This document shows positions 41,941-51,790 of a DNA stretch of 56,701 nt, piece after piece. A program made the translations under genes and the position numbers. The DNA is from Paenibacillus sp. BSR1-1 (GTDB lineage Bacteria; Bacillota; Bacilli; Bacillales; Cytobacillaceae). Each line of letters starts with the position of its first letter. The first letter of the stretch is position 1. The notes under the pieces were generated by a model. That model was not told the origin of the DNA, did no database searches, and was given only the letters and a program-made list of their open reading frames with translations. The stretch is taken from positions 1-56,701 of the forward strand of contig NZ_JAQMWQ010000032.1 of assembly GCF_030403775.1 (NCBI RefSeq), given 5' to 3'.

Positions 41941-43320
41941 ATGATAAAACGTTCTTTACAGCAAGTTGCTAAAATGGTTTCTGCTAAAAATGATATCACT
42001 TCATTTGCTAAAACGATGATTTCTGGTGTTTCAATCGATTCCCGTAAAATAGGAGCAGGGAACCTGTTCGTTCCGTTTAAAGGAGAACATGCTGATGGAC
42101 ATAAATATGTAGAGGATGCTATCCGTAAGGGCGCGGCTGCTGCCCTTTGGCAGAGTGATGTACCAAATCCTCCGGCCCATCTGCCAATCCTGATTGTCGA
42201 GGATTGCCTGGAAGCTTTACAGGAATTAGCGCGTAAGTACCGACGAGAGCTAGCCGTGAAGGTCGTCGGGATCACGGGAAGTAACGGAAAAACGACCACA
42301 AAAGATATGACGGCGGGAATATTATCAACCCAATATAAAGTTCAAAAAACGGAAGGGAATTATAATAACCATATTGGCCTCCCGTTAACTGTATTAGGCT
42401 TGGATGAGGACACGGAAATTGCTGTCTTGGAAATGGGGATGAGCGGCCGGGGAGAAATTGAATTTTTAACAAAGCTCGCCTGTCCTGATGCTGTCGTGAT
42501 TACAAACATCGGGGAATCACATCTTTTGGACCTTGGCTCCCGTGAAGGAATTGCCGAAGCAAAGCTTGAAATCCTTCAAGGTCTGCAAGATGGCGGTATT
42601 GCCGTCCTGCATGGTGATGAGCCGCTGCTCATGGAACGGATTCAACAATATAAAGGAAATATTCAGGTTCAAACGTTTGGCAGAACGGATGAGAATGATT
42701 TCTATCCAACCGAAATTATTCAAATGGAGCAGGGAAACCGCTTCACCATTAATGCTGCAAATGAATGGTTTGAACTGCCTGTGTTAGGAACACATAATAT
42801 TTTAAATGCCTTAGCATCGATGATGATTGCCCGTTATTTTTCCGTCCCTTTTGAAAAAATAAACGAAGGGCTAAAAGGGATTAAACTGACAAATATGCGC
42901 ATGGAGTTAGTCGAAGGCAGTCACGGAGAAAAAATTATCAATGATGCTTACAATGCCAGTCCAACCTCAATGCTCGCAGCAATTGAACTCGTAGCAAACC
43001 TTCAAGGCTATGAGCGAAAAGTCCTTGTTCTTGGCGACATGCTAGAGCTTGGGCCTGAAGAGGAGCAGTATCATTATCAAATTGGAGAACGCTTAAGCAG
43101 CGAAAAAATTGATTTTCTATTTACCTTTGGAAACTTAGGCAGATATATTGCCAAAGGAGCAAGCCAAAAGCTTGGCGAAGATAGAGTTTTTGCTTTTACT
43201 GAAAAGCGCGAGCTCCTTCAAGAATTAGAGCAGTATGTAAACGAAAAAACATTGGTGCTTGTCAAGGCATCGAGAGGGATGAGATTAGAAGAAATCGTCA
43301 CAGCCCTGCAAGGTAAATAA
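41941..43320 (+). CDS. murF: UDP-MurNAc-tripeptide-D-alanyl-D-alanine ligase
   Basis: Adds the D-Ala-D-Ala made by Ddl to UDP-MurNAc-tripeptide, completing the cytosolic cell-wall precursor. 459 residues, Mur ligase plan: N-terminal substrate domain (1-105), ATP loop GSNGKTT (113-119), the central EGNYNNHIGLP and EMGMSGRGEI motifs, then the C-terminal domain with NDAYNASPTSM and VLGDMLELG. RBS GGAGGG. The esterase gene starts 24 nt after its stop. Confidence 0.97.
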   Translation: MIKRSLQQVAKMVSAKNDITSFAKTMISGVSIDSRKIGAGNLFVPFKGEHADGHKYVEDAIRKGAAAALWQSDVPNPPAHLPILIVEDCLEALQELARKYRRELAVKVVGITGSNGKTTTKDMTAGILSTQYKVQKTEGNYNNHIGLPLTVLGLDEDTEIAVLEMGMSGRGEIEFLTKLACPDAVVITNIGESHLLDLGSREGIAEAKLEILQGLQDGGIAVLHGDEPLLMERIQQYKGNIQVQTFGRTDENDFYPTEIIQMEQGNRFTINAANEWFELPVLGTHNILNALASMMIARYFSVPFEKINEGLKGIKLTNMRMELVEGSHGEKIINDAYNASPTSMLAAIELVANLQGYERKVLVLGDMLELGPEEEQYHYQIGERLSSEKIDFLFTFGNLGRYIAKGASQKLGEDRVFAFTEKRELLQELEQYVNEKTLVLVKASRGMRLEEIVTALQGK

Positions 43321-43344
43321 TGGTTTAAATGGCAGGTGAGCGTT

Positions 43345-44034
43345 ATGATTGGCTGTTTATGTATTCATGGTTTTACGGGAGCGCCCTATGAAGTAGAACC
43401 GCTTGTCGAATACTTGAAAGAGCGAACAGATTGGATATTCAGTGTCCCAACACTGCCTGGTCATGGTGAGTCGGGGTCGTTAAAAGGGATCCACTTTGAT
43501 GAGTGGATTCATCATGCCGAGGAAGAATTGAAAAGTCTGATCGAAGTTTGTGATACCGTGTACGTGATTGGCTTTTCCATGGGTGGCATGATTGCCAGCT
43601 TTCTGGCAGCCCAATATCGTGTGGACAAGCTTGTATTATTAAGTGCGGCAGCCTTTTATGTGAATCCTAAACAATTGGCAGCGGATATTTTCTCTGTCCT
43701 GAAGGATTCAGTAAATGGAAACTTACAGAAGAATGAATTATTTCAGCGCTATAAAAGAAAAATAACAGAAACCCCACTTGCGGCCACCTTGCAATTCCGT
43801 CGGCTTGTTTCCTTTATCAAACCTATGCTGCATCAGGTACAGACGCCGACTTTAATCGCACAAGGAGAGTGTGACGGGATTGTGCCGCCGAAAAGTGCTG
43901 AATACTTATTTCAGACGATTGGTGCTAATCAAAAAAAACTCACCTATATTAAACAGTCGAAACATCATATTTGTCATTGCGAGGAAAAAGAGGCCCTCTT
44001 TTCCCAAGTATTGGATTTTTTGATGGAGCAGTAA
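43345..44034 (+). CDS. alpha/beta hydrolase, carboxylesterase type
   Basis: 229 residues with the alpha/beta hydrolase fold. N-terminal CLCIHGFTGAPYE supplies the oxyanion hole, GFSMGG holds the nucleophile Ser, ECDGIVPP the Asp and SKHHICHC the His. It resembles the small Bacillus carboxylesterases (Est30/YvaK group). The ATG at 43345 has AGGTGA 5 nt upstream; a GTG at 43336 overlaps that RBS. It is probably co-transcribed with murF and ends in a terminator. Natural substrate unknown. Confidence 0.88.
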   Translation: MIGCLCIHGFTGAPYEVEPLVEYLKERTDWIFSVPTLPGHGESGSLKGIHFDEWIHHAEEELKSLIEVCDTVYVIGFSMGGMIASFLAAQYRVDKLVLLSAAAFYVNPKQLAADIFSVLKDSVNGNLQKNELFQRYKRKITETPLAATLQFRRLVSFIKPMLHQVQTPTLIAQGECDGIVPPKSAEYLFQTIGANQKKLTYIKQSKHHICHCEEKEALFSQVLDFLMEQ

Positions 44035-44118
44035 AGATGTATAAAATTTGTCTTTATTGCATTATACTAATTAAAATGGTATGATTATCATCAACGTGTC
44101 TAAAGAACGATGAAAATA

Positions 44119-44150
44119 GGGCATACTCCTTTGGAGAATGTCTTTTTTTT
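44119..44150 (+). terminator. terminator after the esterase gene
   Basis: GCATACTCC and GGAGAATGT pair around TTT (one A-A mismatch), followed by eight T. Confidence 0.75.
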
Positions 44151-44239
44151 GATAAAATAATGATGTAACTGATGCGTATCGGAAAAAATATTCAGCACGA
44201 TATAAAATATTTTCATATAGATGAAGGAGATTGAAAACA

Positions 44240-45724
44240 TTGACGAAGTTTCAAGAATTAGGCCTAAGTCAGGCCACTTTAAAAGCTGTCCTCAAAATGG
44301 GTTTTGAGGAAGCGACCCCAATCCAAGCAGAAACAATTCCATTGAGCCTAGAAAATAAAGACTTGATCGGCCAAGCTCAAACAGGAACTGGAAAAACAGC
44401 TGCATTTGGAATTCCATTGGTTGAAAAAGTTGATACGACTGCTGATGCCATTCAAGGGATTATTATTGCGCCTACACGGGAATTAGCGATTCAAGTATCA
44501 GAGGAGCTTTATAAAATCGGATCAGGTAAAAGAGTTCGCGTACTTCCGATTTATGGAGGTCAGGATATTGGACGCCAAATTCGTTCATTAAAGAAAGCTC
44601 CACACATTATCGTTGGTACTCCTGGACGTGTGTTAGACCATATTAACAGAAAAACAATGCGCTTAGATACTGTTAACACGGTTATTCTTGATGAAGCAGA
44701 TGAAATGTTAAATATGGGATTCATTGAAGATATTGAATCTATTCTTGCATCAACACCGACTGAGCGCCAAACATTACTTTTCTCAGCTACAATGCCGGGA
44801 CCAATTCAAAGAATGGCTGAGAAATTCATGAAGGACCCTCAAATTGTTCGTGTGAAAACGAAAGAGATGACGGTTCCATTAATTGATCAATACTATCTTG
44901 AAACACAGGAGAAAAACAAATTTGATGTGTTAACAAGACTATTGGATATTCAATCACCGGAGCTGGCGATTGTTTTTGGCCGTACAAAACGCCGTGTCGA
45001 TGAATTGTCTGAGGCATTGAATTTAAGAGGGTATACGGCAGAAGGTATTCATGGCGATCTAAGCCAGGCAAAGCGTCTGCAGGTTCTTCGTAAATTTAAA
45101 GAAGGAGCAATTGATGTTCTTGTCGCAACCGACGTAGCAGCACGTGGTCTTGATATCTCTGGTGTTACACATGTTTACAATTTCGATATTCCACAAGATC
45201 CAGAAAGCTATGTTCACCGTATTGGTCGTACTGGCCGTGCTGGAAAAGCAGGCGTAGCAATGACATTCATTACACCACGTGAAAAGTCTTACCTTGCTGT
45301 AGTTGAAAAAACAACGAAGCGCAAAATGGAAAGAATGAAGGCTCCGACCCTTGATGAAGCGTTAGAAGGTCAACAGCGTGCAGTTGTAGACAAAATCACA
45401 CAAACAATTGAGTCCAACAATCTTCATTACTACAAAGCGGCAGCAGATGAATTGTTAGAAGCAAATGATGCTACAACAGTTGTTGCTGCAGTATTGAAGA
45501 TGTTAACAAAAGAACCGGATACAACTCCAGTTAAATTAACAGAAGAATCACCTCTTCCACAAAAACGGGAAAGAAAGCCTTATAATGATCGTGACCGCCG
45601 CCGTAAGGATGATTCACGTGGAGGCTACAATTCTGACCGCCGAAAAAAAGCACCAGTAAAACCAAGAAGCGGTGAGAAAAAAACGGGCGGAAGATCTTCG
45701 AAGCCTAGAAGCTTTAACCATTAA
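44240..45724 (+). CDS. cshA: DEAD-box RNA helicase CshA
   Basis: ATP-dependent RNA helicase of the RNA degradosome and ribosome assembly. 494 residues: Q motif (FEEATPIQAETIP), Walker A AQTGTGKT, PTRELAIQ, GTPGR, DEAD as DEADEMLNMGF, SAT, then the second RecA domain with ATDVAARGLD and HRIGRTGRAG. A basic low-complexity tail follows (RERKPYNDRDRRRKDDSRGG), as in CshA. The TTG at 44240 lies 10 nt after AAGGAG and matches the CshA N-terminus; another TTG at 44231 is too close. Confidence 0.97.
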   Translation: MTKFQELGLSQATLKAVLKMGFEEATPIQAETIPLSLENKDLIGQAQTGTGKTAAFGIPLVEKVDTTADAIQGIIIAPTRELAIQVSEELYKIGSGKRVRVLPIYGGQDIGRQIRSLKKAPHIIVGTPGRVLDHINRKTMRLDTVNTVILDEADEMLNMGFIEDIESILASTPTERQTLLFSATMPGPIQRMAEKFMKDPQIVRVKTKEMTVPLIDQYYLETQEKNKFDVLTRLLDIQSPELAIVFGRTKRRVDELSEALNLRGYTAEGIHGDLSQAKRLQVLRKFKEGAIDVLVATDVAARGLDISGVTHVYNFDIPQDPESYVHRIGRTGRAGKAGVAMTFITPREKSYLAVVEKTTKRKMERMKAPTLDEALEGQQRAVVDKITQTIESNNLHYYKAAADELLEANDATTVVAAVLKMLTKEPDTTPVKLTEESPLPQKRERKPYNDRDRRRKDDSRGGYNSDRRKKAPVKPRSGEKKTGGRSSKPRSFNH

Positions 45725-45727
45725 GAC

Positions 45728-45760
45728 AAAAAGCATGGATATTATATCCATGCTTTTTTG
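45728..45760 (+). terminator. terminator after cshA
   Basis: AAAAGCATGGATA and its complement, followed by a T-run. Confidence 0.88.
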
Positions 45761-45794
45761 AATATAATAAATGGGATGTTAGGAGGGGGGTTCT

Positions 45795-46274
45795 ATGTTC
45801 TCTGAACCGCAAAAACGAATTTCTGCAAAAGCCCTAAAGGTTTGGCGCATCTCAGGTATCATTAAATCAGCAATTGGCTGGTCGATCACCGCTTTATTCC
45901 TTTTCCTCATACATATTTTCGACTGGCCATTTTGGATTTCCGTCCTTTTAATCGTGTTCGGAGTGATTTTTCCCTTTTTACATATTATTCTATTTCCAGC
46001 TTTAAGATGGAAGCGCTGGCGATATGAGGTGCGCGAAGAGGAAATTGAATTGCAGGGAGGAATTTTTATCATCAGCCGCACGCTCGTCCCGATGGTTCGG
46101 GTCCAGCATGTGGATACCGTGCAAGGTCCAATTTTACGAAAATATAAGCTTGCCTCTGTGGTTGTTCATACGGCCGCTACTGCCCATGAGATTCCTGCCC
46201 TAGAAGAGAGCGAAGCAGAGGAATTGCGATTCTTTATTTCAAAATTGGCAAGGGTGGCGGAAGAAGATGTCTAA
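45795..46274 (+). CDS. ydbS: bacterial PH-domain membrane protein YdbS
   Basis: 159 residues. Two helices (about 22-42 and 47-68) are followed by one bacterial PH domain (bPH2; RYEVREEEIELQGGIFIISR, then MVRVQHVDTVQGPILRKY). The partner ydbT overlaps by 8 nt and carries more copies of the domain. In Bacillus the ydbS-ydbT type pair is linked to resistance to cyclic bacteriocins; that role is known for relatives and inferred here. Confidence 0.92.
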   Translation: MFSEPQKRISAKALKVWRISGIIKSAIGWSITALFLFLIHIFDWPFWISVLLIVFGVIFPFLHIILFPALRWKRWRYEVREEEIELQGGIFIISRTLVPMVRVQHVDTVQGPILRKYKLASVVVHTAATAHEIPALEESEAEELRFFISKLARVAEEDV

Positions 46275-47718
46275 ACCAAAACGGCTTCATCCAATCGCAA
46301 GTGTGATTCAAACTGGTAAGAGATTAAAAGGCCTCGCTCTGCCTGGGATTGCCTTTATTATCTCTGTTGGCCGGCATGGCAAGGAAGGTTTAGTGGGTTC
46401 TTTGGTCATTTCGTTAGTCGTTGTTTTGATTATTTTATTAACAGGGATACTATCCTGGTTAAGGTTTACTTTTCGTTTCGAAAACGATGAACTTCGGATT
46501 GAACATGGAGTCTTTATCCGCAAGAAACGTTATATTCCATTTGAACGGATTCAAAGCATCGATTTGACTGAAGGGATTTTGCAGCGAATATTTGGATTAG
46601 TAAAGGTGCAAATTGAAACTGCTGGCGGTGGTGGAGGAGAGGAGGCCGAAGCGGTCCTTTCGGCCATTTCTAAAGAAGAAGCTAGGCTGATTCAAGAGTA
46701 TGTAGCCGCCGCAAAAAATGGTGGAGCGGGTGAGACGCAGTTTGTTCAAGAAGGCCAGCCTGTTTTTAAAATTTCTTTCGGCCAATTAATGATTCTATCA
46801 TTAACATCAGGCGGCATCGGAGTTGTGATATCTGCCCTTTTTGCGCTACTTTCGCAATTAGATGACCTTATTCCGTTTCAACGATTATTTGGCGGTTTTG
46901 AAAAATGGGCGGTACATAATTTATTTATCATCGCCATCATCGTGTTTCTTGGTTTTTTCCTTGCATGGCTGATCGCACTGGTCATGACGATGCTGAAATA
47001 TTCGAATTTTACCGTGGTGAAAACAGAAAAGGATTTCATCATTTCACATGGATTGTTAGAAAAAAGGCAAATTACCATTCCTTTGAACCGCATACAGGCC
47101 ATCCGCGTTAGTGAAACTCTTGTCAGGCACTTCCTCGGCTATGGTACTGTCACTATTGAAAGTGCAGGCGGCTCCACAGCGAATCTCGAAGGTGCAAATG
47201 TCACTCTTTTGCCAATTGTAAAAGTGAAGCAAATTCAATCCATTATCGGGCCTCATATATCTGATTATATCTTTGCAAATTCTTTCAACCCGGCCCCTAA
47301 ACGGGCGATGTGGCGGTATATCTTACGCACCTGGTATTTCGTGATTCCTATTGTCATCATTTCGCTTATCTTTTTAAAAGTATGGGGTATGCTTTCTTTC
47401 ATTTTACTAGCGTTTGTGACCATTTGGGCAATACACAAATACAGGGCTGCTGGATGGGCTCTCAATGAGCAGCAGCTAAGCCTTAGGTTTCAGTTTATAA
47501 AACGAACAACTGTTTTTATGAAAAAAAACAAAATTCAGAGCTTAGAAACGAGGGGAAGCCCCTTTCAACGGAAACGAAACCTAGGAACCATCGAAGCAAA
47601 TGTTAAATCGGGAGTCGGGGCTGGAGGCGGGTCTGTCATTGATATAGAAAAAAGTGATATAGAAAAAATTTTTGAATGGTATTCAAGAAATAAAAAAGGG
47701 GACTGCACCGAAGTTTAG
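46267..47718 (+). CDS. ydbT: bacterial PH-domain membrane protein YdbT
   Basis: 483 residues with three bPH2 domains separated by pairs of helices. Domain cores show as RIEHGVFIRKKRYIPFERIQ (about 78-97), ISHGLLEKRQITIPLNRIQA (about 259) and FQFIKRTTVFMKKNKIQSLE (about 410); helix pairs sit near 20-65, 170-240 and 350-390. Glycine-rich loops (AGGGGGEEAE; GVGAGGGS) follow the first and third cores. Coupled to ydbS by the 8-nt overlap. Confidence 0.92.
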   Translation: MSKPKRLHPIASVIQTGKRLKGLALPGIAFIISVGRHGKEGLVGSLVISLVVVLIILLTGILSWLRFTFRFENDELRIEHGVFIRKKRYIPFERIQSIDLTEGILQRIFGLVKVQIETAGGGGGEEAEAVLSAISKEEARLIQEYVAAAKNGGAGETQFVQEGQPVFKISFGQLMILSLTSGGIGVVISALFALLSQLDDLIPFQRLFGGFEKWAVHNLFIIAIIVFLGFFLAWLIALVMTMLKYSNFTVVKTEKDFIISHGLLEKRQITIPLNRIQAIRVSETLVRHFLGYGTVTIESAGGSTANLEGANVTLLPIVKVKQIQSIIGPHISDYIFANSFNPAPKRAMWRYILRTWYFVIPIVIISLIFLKVWGMLSFILLAFVTIWAIHKYRAAGWALNEQQLSLRFQFIKRTTVFMKKNKIQSLETRGSPFQRKRNLGTIEANVKSGVGAGGGSVIDIEKSDIEKIFEWYSRNKKGDCTEV

Positions 47719-47738
47719 TTTCGTTTGCAATCCCTTTT
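47690..47738. terminator. bidirectional terminator between convergent genes
   Basis: An imperfect stem formed by AAAAAGGGGACTGCA and TGCAATCCCTTTT, overlapping the ends of ydbT and the rhomboid gene. Confidence 0.7.
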
Positions 47739-48465
47739 ACCTTTGCGCAAAAAAAACAATAATGGCGATAATAATAATCGCCCCCCAAATAATAAGCTTT
47801 ATAGGGGATTGAAAGGACAGATTTTTTCTTTGGCTCCCAGCCCAGCTTGTCGTTACTTGAATGGAATCCGCCAAATCCCTTTTATTAAAATAAGGGATGG
47901 CGCCCAGTAAAAAACCGCCAAGCAACCCAAACAGGTGGGCGGTTATATTTATATTTGGCTGTATAAAGGTCATAATTAGACTAACTATGGAAAGAGTAAT
48001 AATAATTTGGGAATTTTGCTTTGTCAGCATATGTTTCCGAAAAAGAATAATCGCAATGTAATATCCAAACAGTCCAAATATTGCACCGCTTGAGCCAACA
48101 TGCGTATAAGTTAACGGCTCAAGAAGCAGAGTTGCTAGATTAGCGAAGAGTCCGCTGGAGAGATACACAAAAATAAATCTTCCCGACCTTAATATACGCT
48201 CAAGGGCCGGTCCAAATAACACAAGAGAAAAACTATTAAACAGCATATGTGAAAAACTGCCATGCATGAATGTCGGTGTAATCAGTCTCCAAAATTCTCC
48301 TTCCATAATATAAAGATTGACGCCGGAAAGGTTTTCGAAGAACCAATCGTTTGGAAACATTGGTAAAATGGTTAAAAGATATAATAATGCATGAATGGCA
48401 ATAATAATAGAAACAATCGGATAAAAGCGGATGAATTCACGGAAGCTTTCGGTTCGAGTAAACAT
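47737..48465 (-). CDS. ydcA: rhomboid-family intramembrane serine protease
   Basis: 242 residues, six to seven helices. The catalytic GxSG motif is GSSG with Ser126, and the partner His177 is in ITAHLFGLLGG. The N-terminal helix 2 region holds WRLITPTFMHGSFSHMLFN with the conserved WR and HxxxHxxxN pattern. Position between ydbT and acpS matches B. subtilis ydcA. Substrates are unknown. It is transcribed against its neighbours. Confidence 0.92.
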   Translation of the reverse strand: MFTRTESFREFIRFYPIVSIIIAIHALLYLLTILPMFPNDWFFENLSGVNLYIMEGEFWRLITPTFMHGSFSHMLFNSFSLVLFGPALERILRSGRFIFVYLSSGLFANLATLLLEPLTYTHVGSSGAIFGLFGYYIAIILFRKHMLTKQNSQIIITLSIVSLIMTFIQPNINITAHLFGLLGGFLLGAIPYFNKRDLADSIQVTTSWAGSQRKNLSFQSPIKLIIWGAIIIIAIIVFFAQR

Positions 48466-48555
48466 GATTGACCTCCTCTCATTACCATCTTAAACAGAAA
48501 TGCTATCTTGTACACTAATATGCTAGTAAGAATTTAAATAGAAGGAAGATAAACG

Positions 48556-48903
48556 ATGATTAAAGGGATTGGCATTGATATTATTGAACTTTCCAGGATT
48601 CAGGAATTGCTAAATAGACAGGGGAAATTTGCGGAGAGGATTTTAACTGCCCGTGAAAAGGATTCCCTTGAAACCCTTTCCGACCGCCGTAAAGTAGAAT
48701 TTTTAGCAGGAAGATTTGCAGCAAAAGAGGCTTTTTCAAAAGCCTGCGGCACTGGAATTGGCAAGGAGTTATCCTTTTTAGATATTGAAATTGCATCAGA
48801 TTCATTTGGAAAGCCTATTATCGTTAAACCAGAGGTTAGTGCTCATTTATCTATTTCACACAGTCGTGAATATGCAGTTGCTCAAGTGGTAATCGAAGAA
48901 TAA
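48556..48903 (+). CDS. acpS: holo-[acyl-carrier-protein] synthase
   Basis: Transfers phosphopantetheine from CoA to acyl carrier protein, activating fatty acid synthesis. 115 residues: N-terminal GIGIDIIELSRI with the Mg-binding Asp8, the WAxKEAxxK-type helix FAAKEAFSKACGTG with Glu and Lys, and C-terminal HLSISHSREYAVA. The acpS-ydcC-alr order matches B. subtilis. Confidence 0.97.
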   Translation: MIKGIGIDIIELSRIQELLNRQGKFAERILTAREKDSLETLSDRRKVEFLAGRFAAKEAFSKACGTGIGKELSFLDIEIASDSFGKPIIVKPEVSAHLSISHSREYAVAQVVIEE

Positions 48904-49061
48904 GGATATAATTTTTAAACAGCTTGGCAATCTCCTTATCATAAACCCAAAGGTTGTCTCATATATTCATAGGGAAATAGGAGAGACAAGGTCAGCTATG
49001 GGCATTCCCTGCCTTTCTCTTCTTAAAATCATATGAAATGAGACAAGAAGGGGTTGAAGGA

Positions 49062-50072
49062 ATGAGGAAAAAGTTGTTGCTGCTCATGACGGGACTGATG
49101 GTCATCTTCATGCTTGCTGCCTGCGGCTCTAAATCGCAAGATGATGTGGTGAAGGAGTTAAATGGTAAACTCGGAGATCTGTCCGGTTATAAAGTAAATG
49201 CAAAAATGACACTGAAAATGGGTTCAGATTCTCAAGTTTATAACGTTGAAATCTGGCATAAAGATCCTACCTTTTATCGGGTAAATTTGAAAAATGCCGA
49301 AAAGGATCAAAGCCAAATGATATTGCGTAATGAACAAGGGGTATTTGTCTTAACGCCTGCGCTAAATAAGAGTTTCCGCTTCCAAAGCGATTGGCCGCAA
49401 AACAGCAGTCAAGCTTACTTGTATGAATCATTGATCAAGGATATTGTCGCAGATAAAAGTGCCAAATTCTCAACAACAAAGGATTACTATGTATTTGAAA
49501 CGAAAACCCGTTATCAAAACAATAGTATGCTTCCATTCCAGGAAATTAAATTGAATAAAAAAGATTTATCACCAGCTGTTGTCAAAGTGATGGATCCTGA
49601 TCGAAATGCTCTGGTAACAGTGGAGTTCTCCAAGGTGAAATTTAACGCCAGTTTCGACAAGGACGCTTTCGATATGAAGAAGAACATGACTCGCGCTCAG
49701 CTTCATTTACCGGCCATGGCAGAGGGCGGCGACAAGGCCTTTACGGTTAAGTATCCGACGGCTGAGTTGAAAGGAACAAAGTTAATTGGGGAAAAAGAAG
49801 TGAAGATCAAAAATGGAAAGCGAGTTGTATTAACCTATGATGGCAAAAAGTCATTTACTCTAGTTCAGGAGAAAGTTACAGTTAAAGAAGCAACGGCTCC
49901 AACATATGTTGAAGGGGATATTGTTGATTTAGGAATGACCATCGGAGCAGTAACTGATCATTCCATCTCCTGGTCTCATGATGGCGTCGATTACATGATT
50001 GCTTCGAAAAACCTAACCAAAGAAGAAATGATTGATGTTGCACAATCCGTTCAAGGCGATGCGGTAAAATAG
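49062..50072 (+). CDS. ydcC: outer-surface lipoprotein YdcC (LolA-like)
   Basis: 336 residues. A lipoprotein signal peptide (MRKKLLLLMTGLMVIFMLAA) ends at lipobox Cys21, which is lipid-modified and anchors the protein outside the membrane. The body is a LolA/LppX-like beta domain (about 40-220) that in relatives holds lipids, and a further C-terminal domain. The ATG at 49062 lies 9 nt after GAAGGGG. In B. subtilis ydcC is SigE-controlled and sporulation-linked; no SigE promoter was verified here. Confidence 0.9.
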   Translation: MRKKLLLLMTGLMVIFMLAACGSKSQDDVVKELNGKLGDLSGYKVNAKMTLKMGSDSQVYNVEIWHKDPTFYRVNLKNAEKDQSQMILRNEQGVFVLTPALNKSFRFQSDWPQNSSQAYLYESLIKDIVADKSAKFSTTKDYYVFETKTRYQNNSMLPFQEIKLNKKDLSPAVVKVMDPDRNALVTVEFSKVKFNASFDKDAFDMKKNMTRAQLHLPAMAEGGDKAFTVKYPTAELKGTKLIGEKEVKIKNGKRVVLTYDGKKSFTLVQEKVTVKEATAPTYVEGDIVDLGMTIGAVTDHSISWSHDGVDYMIASKNLTKEEMIDVAQSVQGDAVK

Positions 50073-50081
50073 ACGCTTTAC

Positions 50082-50111
50082 TACAGGCTCTTTCCTAGAG
50101 CCTGTTTTTTT
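50082..50111 (+). terminator. terminator after ydcC
   Basis: CAGGCTC and GAGCCTG with a 7-nt loop, then seven T. Confidence 0.88.
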
Positions 50112-50156
50112 ATGGTAAAATATAAAAATGTGATAACTCTTATAGGAAGTGGAATT

Positions 50157-51320
50157 ATGGAAAGTCTTGATCATTTTTACCGAGATACCTGGGCTGAAGT
50201 GGATTTAGATGGTATAGAAGAGAATATAACCTCCGTGAAAAATCATCTCCCTAAAGAGATTGAAATCATCGCGGTTGTGAAAGCCAATGCTTACGGACAT
50301 GGAGATGCCAAGGTGGCTGAAACTGCTTTGGCCGCAGGGGCTGCTTATTTAGCTGTTGCTTTTATGGATGAAGCTATCGCATTACGGAAAAAAGGCATTC
50401 AAGCTCCTATCCTGGTATTAGGTGCCTCACGTCCTCAAGATGTGCATTTGGCTGCAAAAAATCAGATCACTCTCACTGTTTTCCAAAAGGATTGGCTTGA
50501 GGAAGCCAAAAAATATTTGCAAGCTGGTGAGAAGCTAACCGTTCATATAAAGGTTGATACGGGCATGGGGAGACTTGGCATTCGCAGCAGTGAAGAGTTA
50601 AAAGAATTGGAGCAAATGATGGCGAATGAAGCAAAGTTTCTTTTTGAAGGAATCTATACCCACTTTGCGACAGCTGATGAACTGGATCAAACCTATTTTC
50701 AGCAGCAATTAGCTGCATTTGAAAACCTGCTGACATCGTTAACGAAACGGCCGAAATATGTACACTCCAGCAATAGTGCCGCTGCCATTCGTTTTCCGAA
50801 AGCTTACTTTAATGCAGTACGTCTTGGGATTGCGATGTACGGCTTAACGCCATCGCTTGAGATGGAAAAAGAAATTCCTTTTTCCTTAAAAGAGGCCTTT
50901 TCCTTAAAAGCGCGGCTTGTCCATGTGAAAAAGATGCAAAAAGGCGATAAAGTGAGTTATGGAGCAACGTATGAAACAGGGAAGGATGAATGGATTGGAA
51001 CGATTCCCATTGGTTATGCTGACGGATGGATTCGTAAGCTGTCCGGTCAAGAAGTGCTGGTGGATGGGAAGCGGGTGCCGATTGTCGGCAGAATATGTAT
51101 GGATCAGTGCATGATTCGCCTTCCTTATGAGGTTCCAGTTGGCAAAACAGTAACGTTGATCGGGTCAGACGGAAACCAGACGATATCGATCAATGAGATT
51201 GCCGCTAAATTGGAGACGATTAATTATGAAATCCCTTGTATGGTAGCAGGGCGTGTTCCGCGGCTTTACAAAAAAGGCGGTAAAATTGTCGAGATAAAAA
51301 ATTATTTGCTCGATGAATAA
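50157..51320 (+). CDS. alr: alanine racemase
   Basis: Interconverts L- and D-alanine, feeding Ddl and teichoic acid alanylation. 387 residues. The PLP lysine is K42 in VVKANAYGHG, and the second base Tyr lies in KVSYGATYE (about 268). The substrate carboxylate site RICMDQCMI follows near 314. The ATG at 50157 has AGGAAGTGG upstream and matches the family N-terminus (FYRDTWAEVDL); a longer frame from 50112 starts inside the previous terminator. Confidence 0.97.
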   Translation: MESLDHFYRDTWAEVDLDGIEENITSVKNHLPKEIEIIAVVKANAYGHGDAKVAETALAAGAAYLAVAFMDEAIALRKKGIQAPILVLGASRPQDVHLAAKNQITLTVFQKDWLEEAKKYLQAGEKLTVHIKVDTGMGRLGIRSSEELKELEQMMANEAKFLFEGIYTHFATADELDQTYFQQQLAAFENLLTSLTKRPKYVHSSNSAAAIRFPKAYFNAVRLGIAMYGLTPSLEMEKEIPFSLKEAFSLKARLVHVKKMQKGDKVSYGATYETGKDEWIGTIPIGYADGWIRKLSGQEVLVDGKRVPIVGRICMDQCMIRLPYEVPVGKTVTLIGSDGNQTISINEIAAKLETINYEIPCMVAGRVPRLYKKGGKIVEIKNYLLDE

Positions 51321-51504
51321 CAGGGTTAAAAAAAGAAATTTTAACATATTTATGATATTGCGGTTGTTTGTGCATAAAAGAGGCTTTTATTGGCTTATAA
51401 TACAGTAGAATTATATTTAGTCTATGAATTGGGCTCGTTTAGTGTTATTATAAAATATGGTACAGATAAAAAATGGTGTGTAGTGATGGTGGAGGTGTAT
51501 GTTT

Positions 51505-51786
51505 GTGTCTGAAACTGGCGCAACTACGGAAATCTTAGTGAAGTTACCGCAACACTTATTAACTGAGTTAGATGGTTTCGTAAAGCAGGAAAATGTAAAC
51601 CGAAGCGAGTTTATCTACCAGGCAACAAAAATGTATTTACGCGAACGTAAAAAGAGACAAATTCGCGAGTCCATGAGACGTGGATACATGGAAATGGCAA
51701 AGATTAATCTTCGAATTGCATCTGAAGCATTTCAAGCAGAATATGAGGCAGAACACACAGTTGAACGTCTTGTAAGCGGAGGATAA
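51505..51786 (+). CDS. ndoAI: antitoxin EndoAI (MazE-type)
   Basis: 93 residues. Neutralises the EndoA RNase by direct binding. N-terminal ribbon-helix-helix for DNA binding (EILVKLPQHLLTELDGFVKQ, VNRSEFIYQATKMYL) and the C-terminal toxin-binding part RRGYMEMAKINLRIASEA, nearly identical to B. subtilis EndoAI. The GTG at 51505 lies 9 nt after GGAGG and gives the family's exact length; an ATG at 51499 is only 3 nt from the RBS. ndoA starts 4 nt after its stop. Confidence 0.95.
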   Translation: MSETGATTEILVKLPQHLLTELDGFVKQENVNRSEFIYQATKMYLRERKKRQIRESMRRGYMEMAKINLRIASEAFQAEYEAEHTVERLVSGG

Positions 51787-51790
51787 ACCT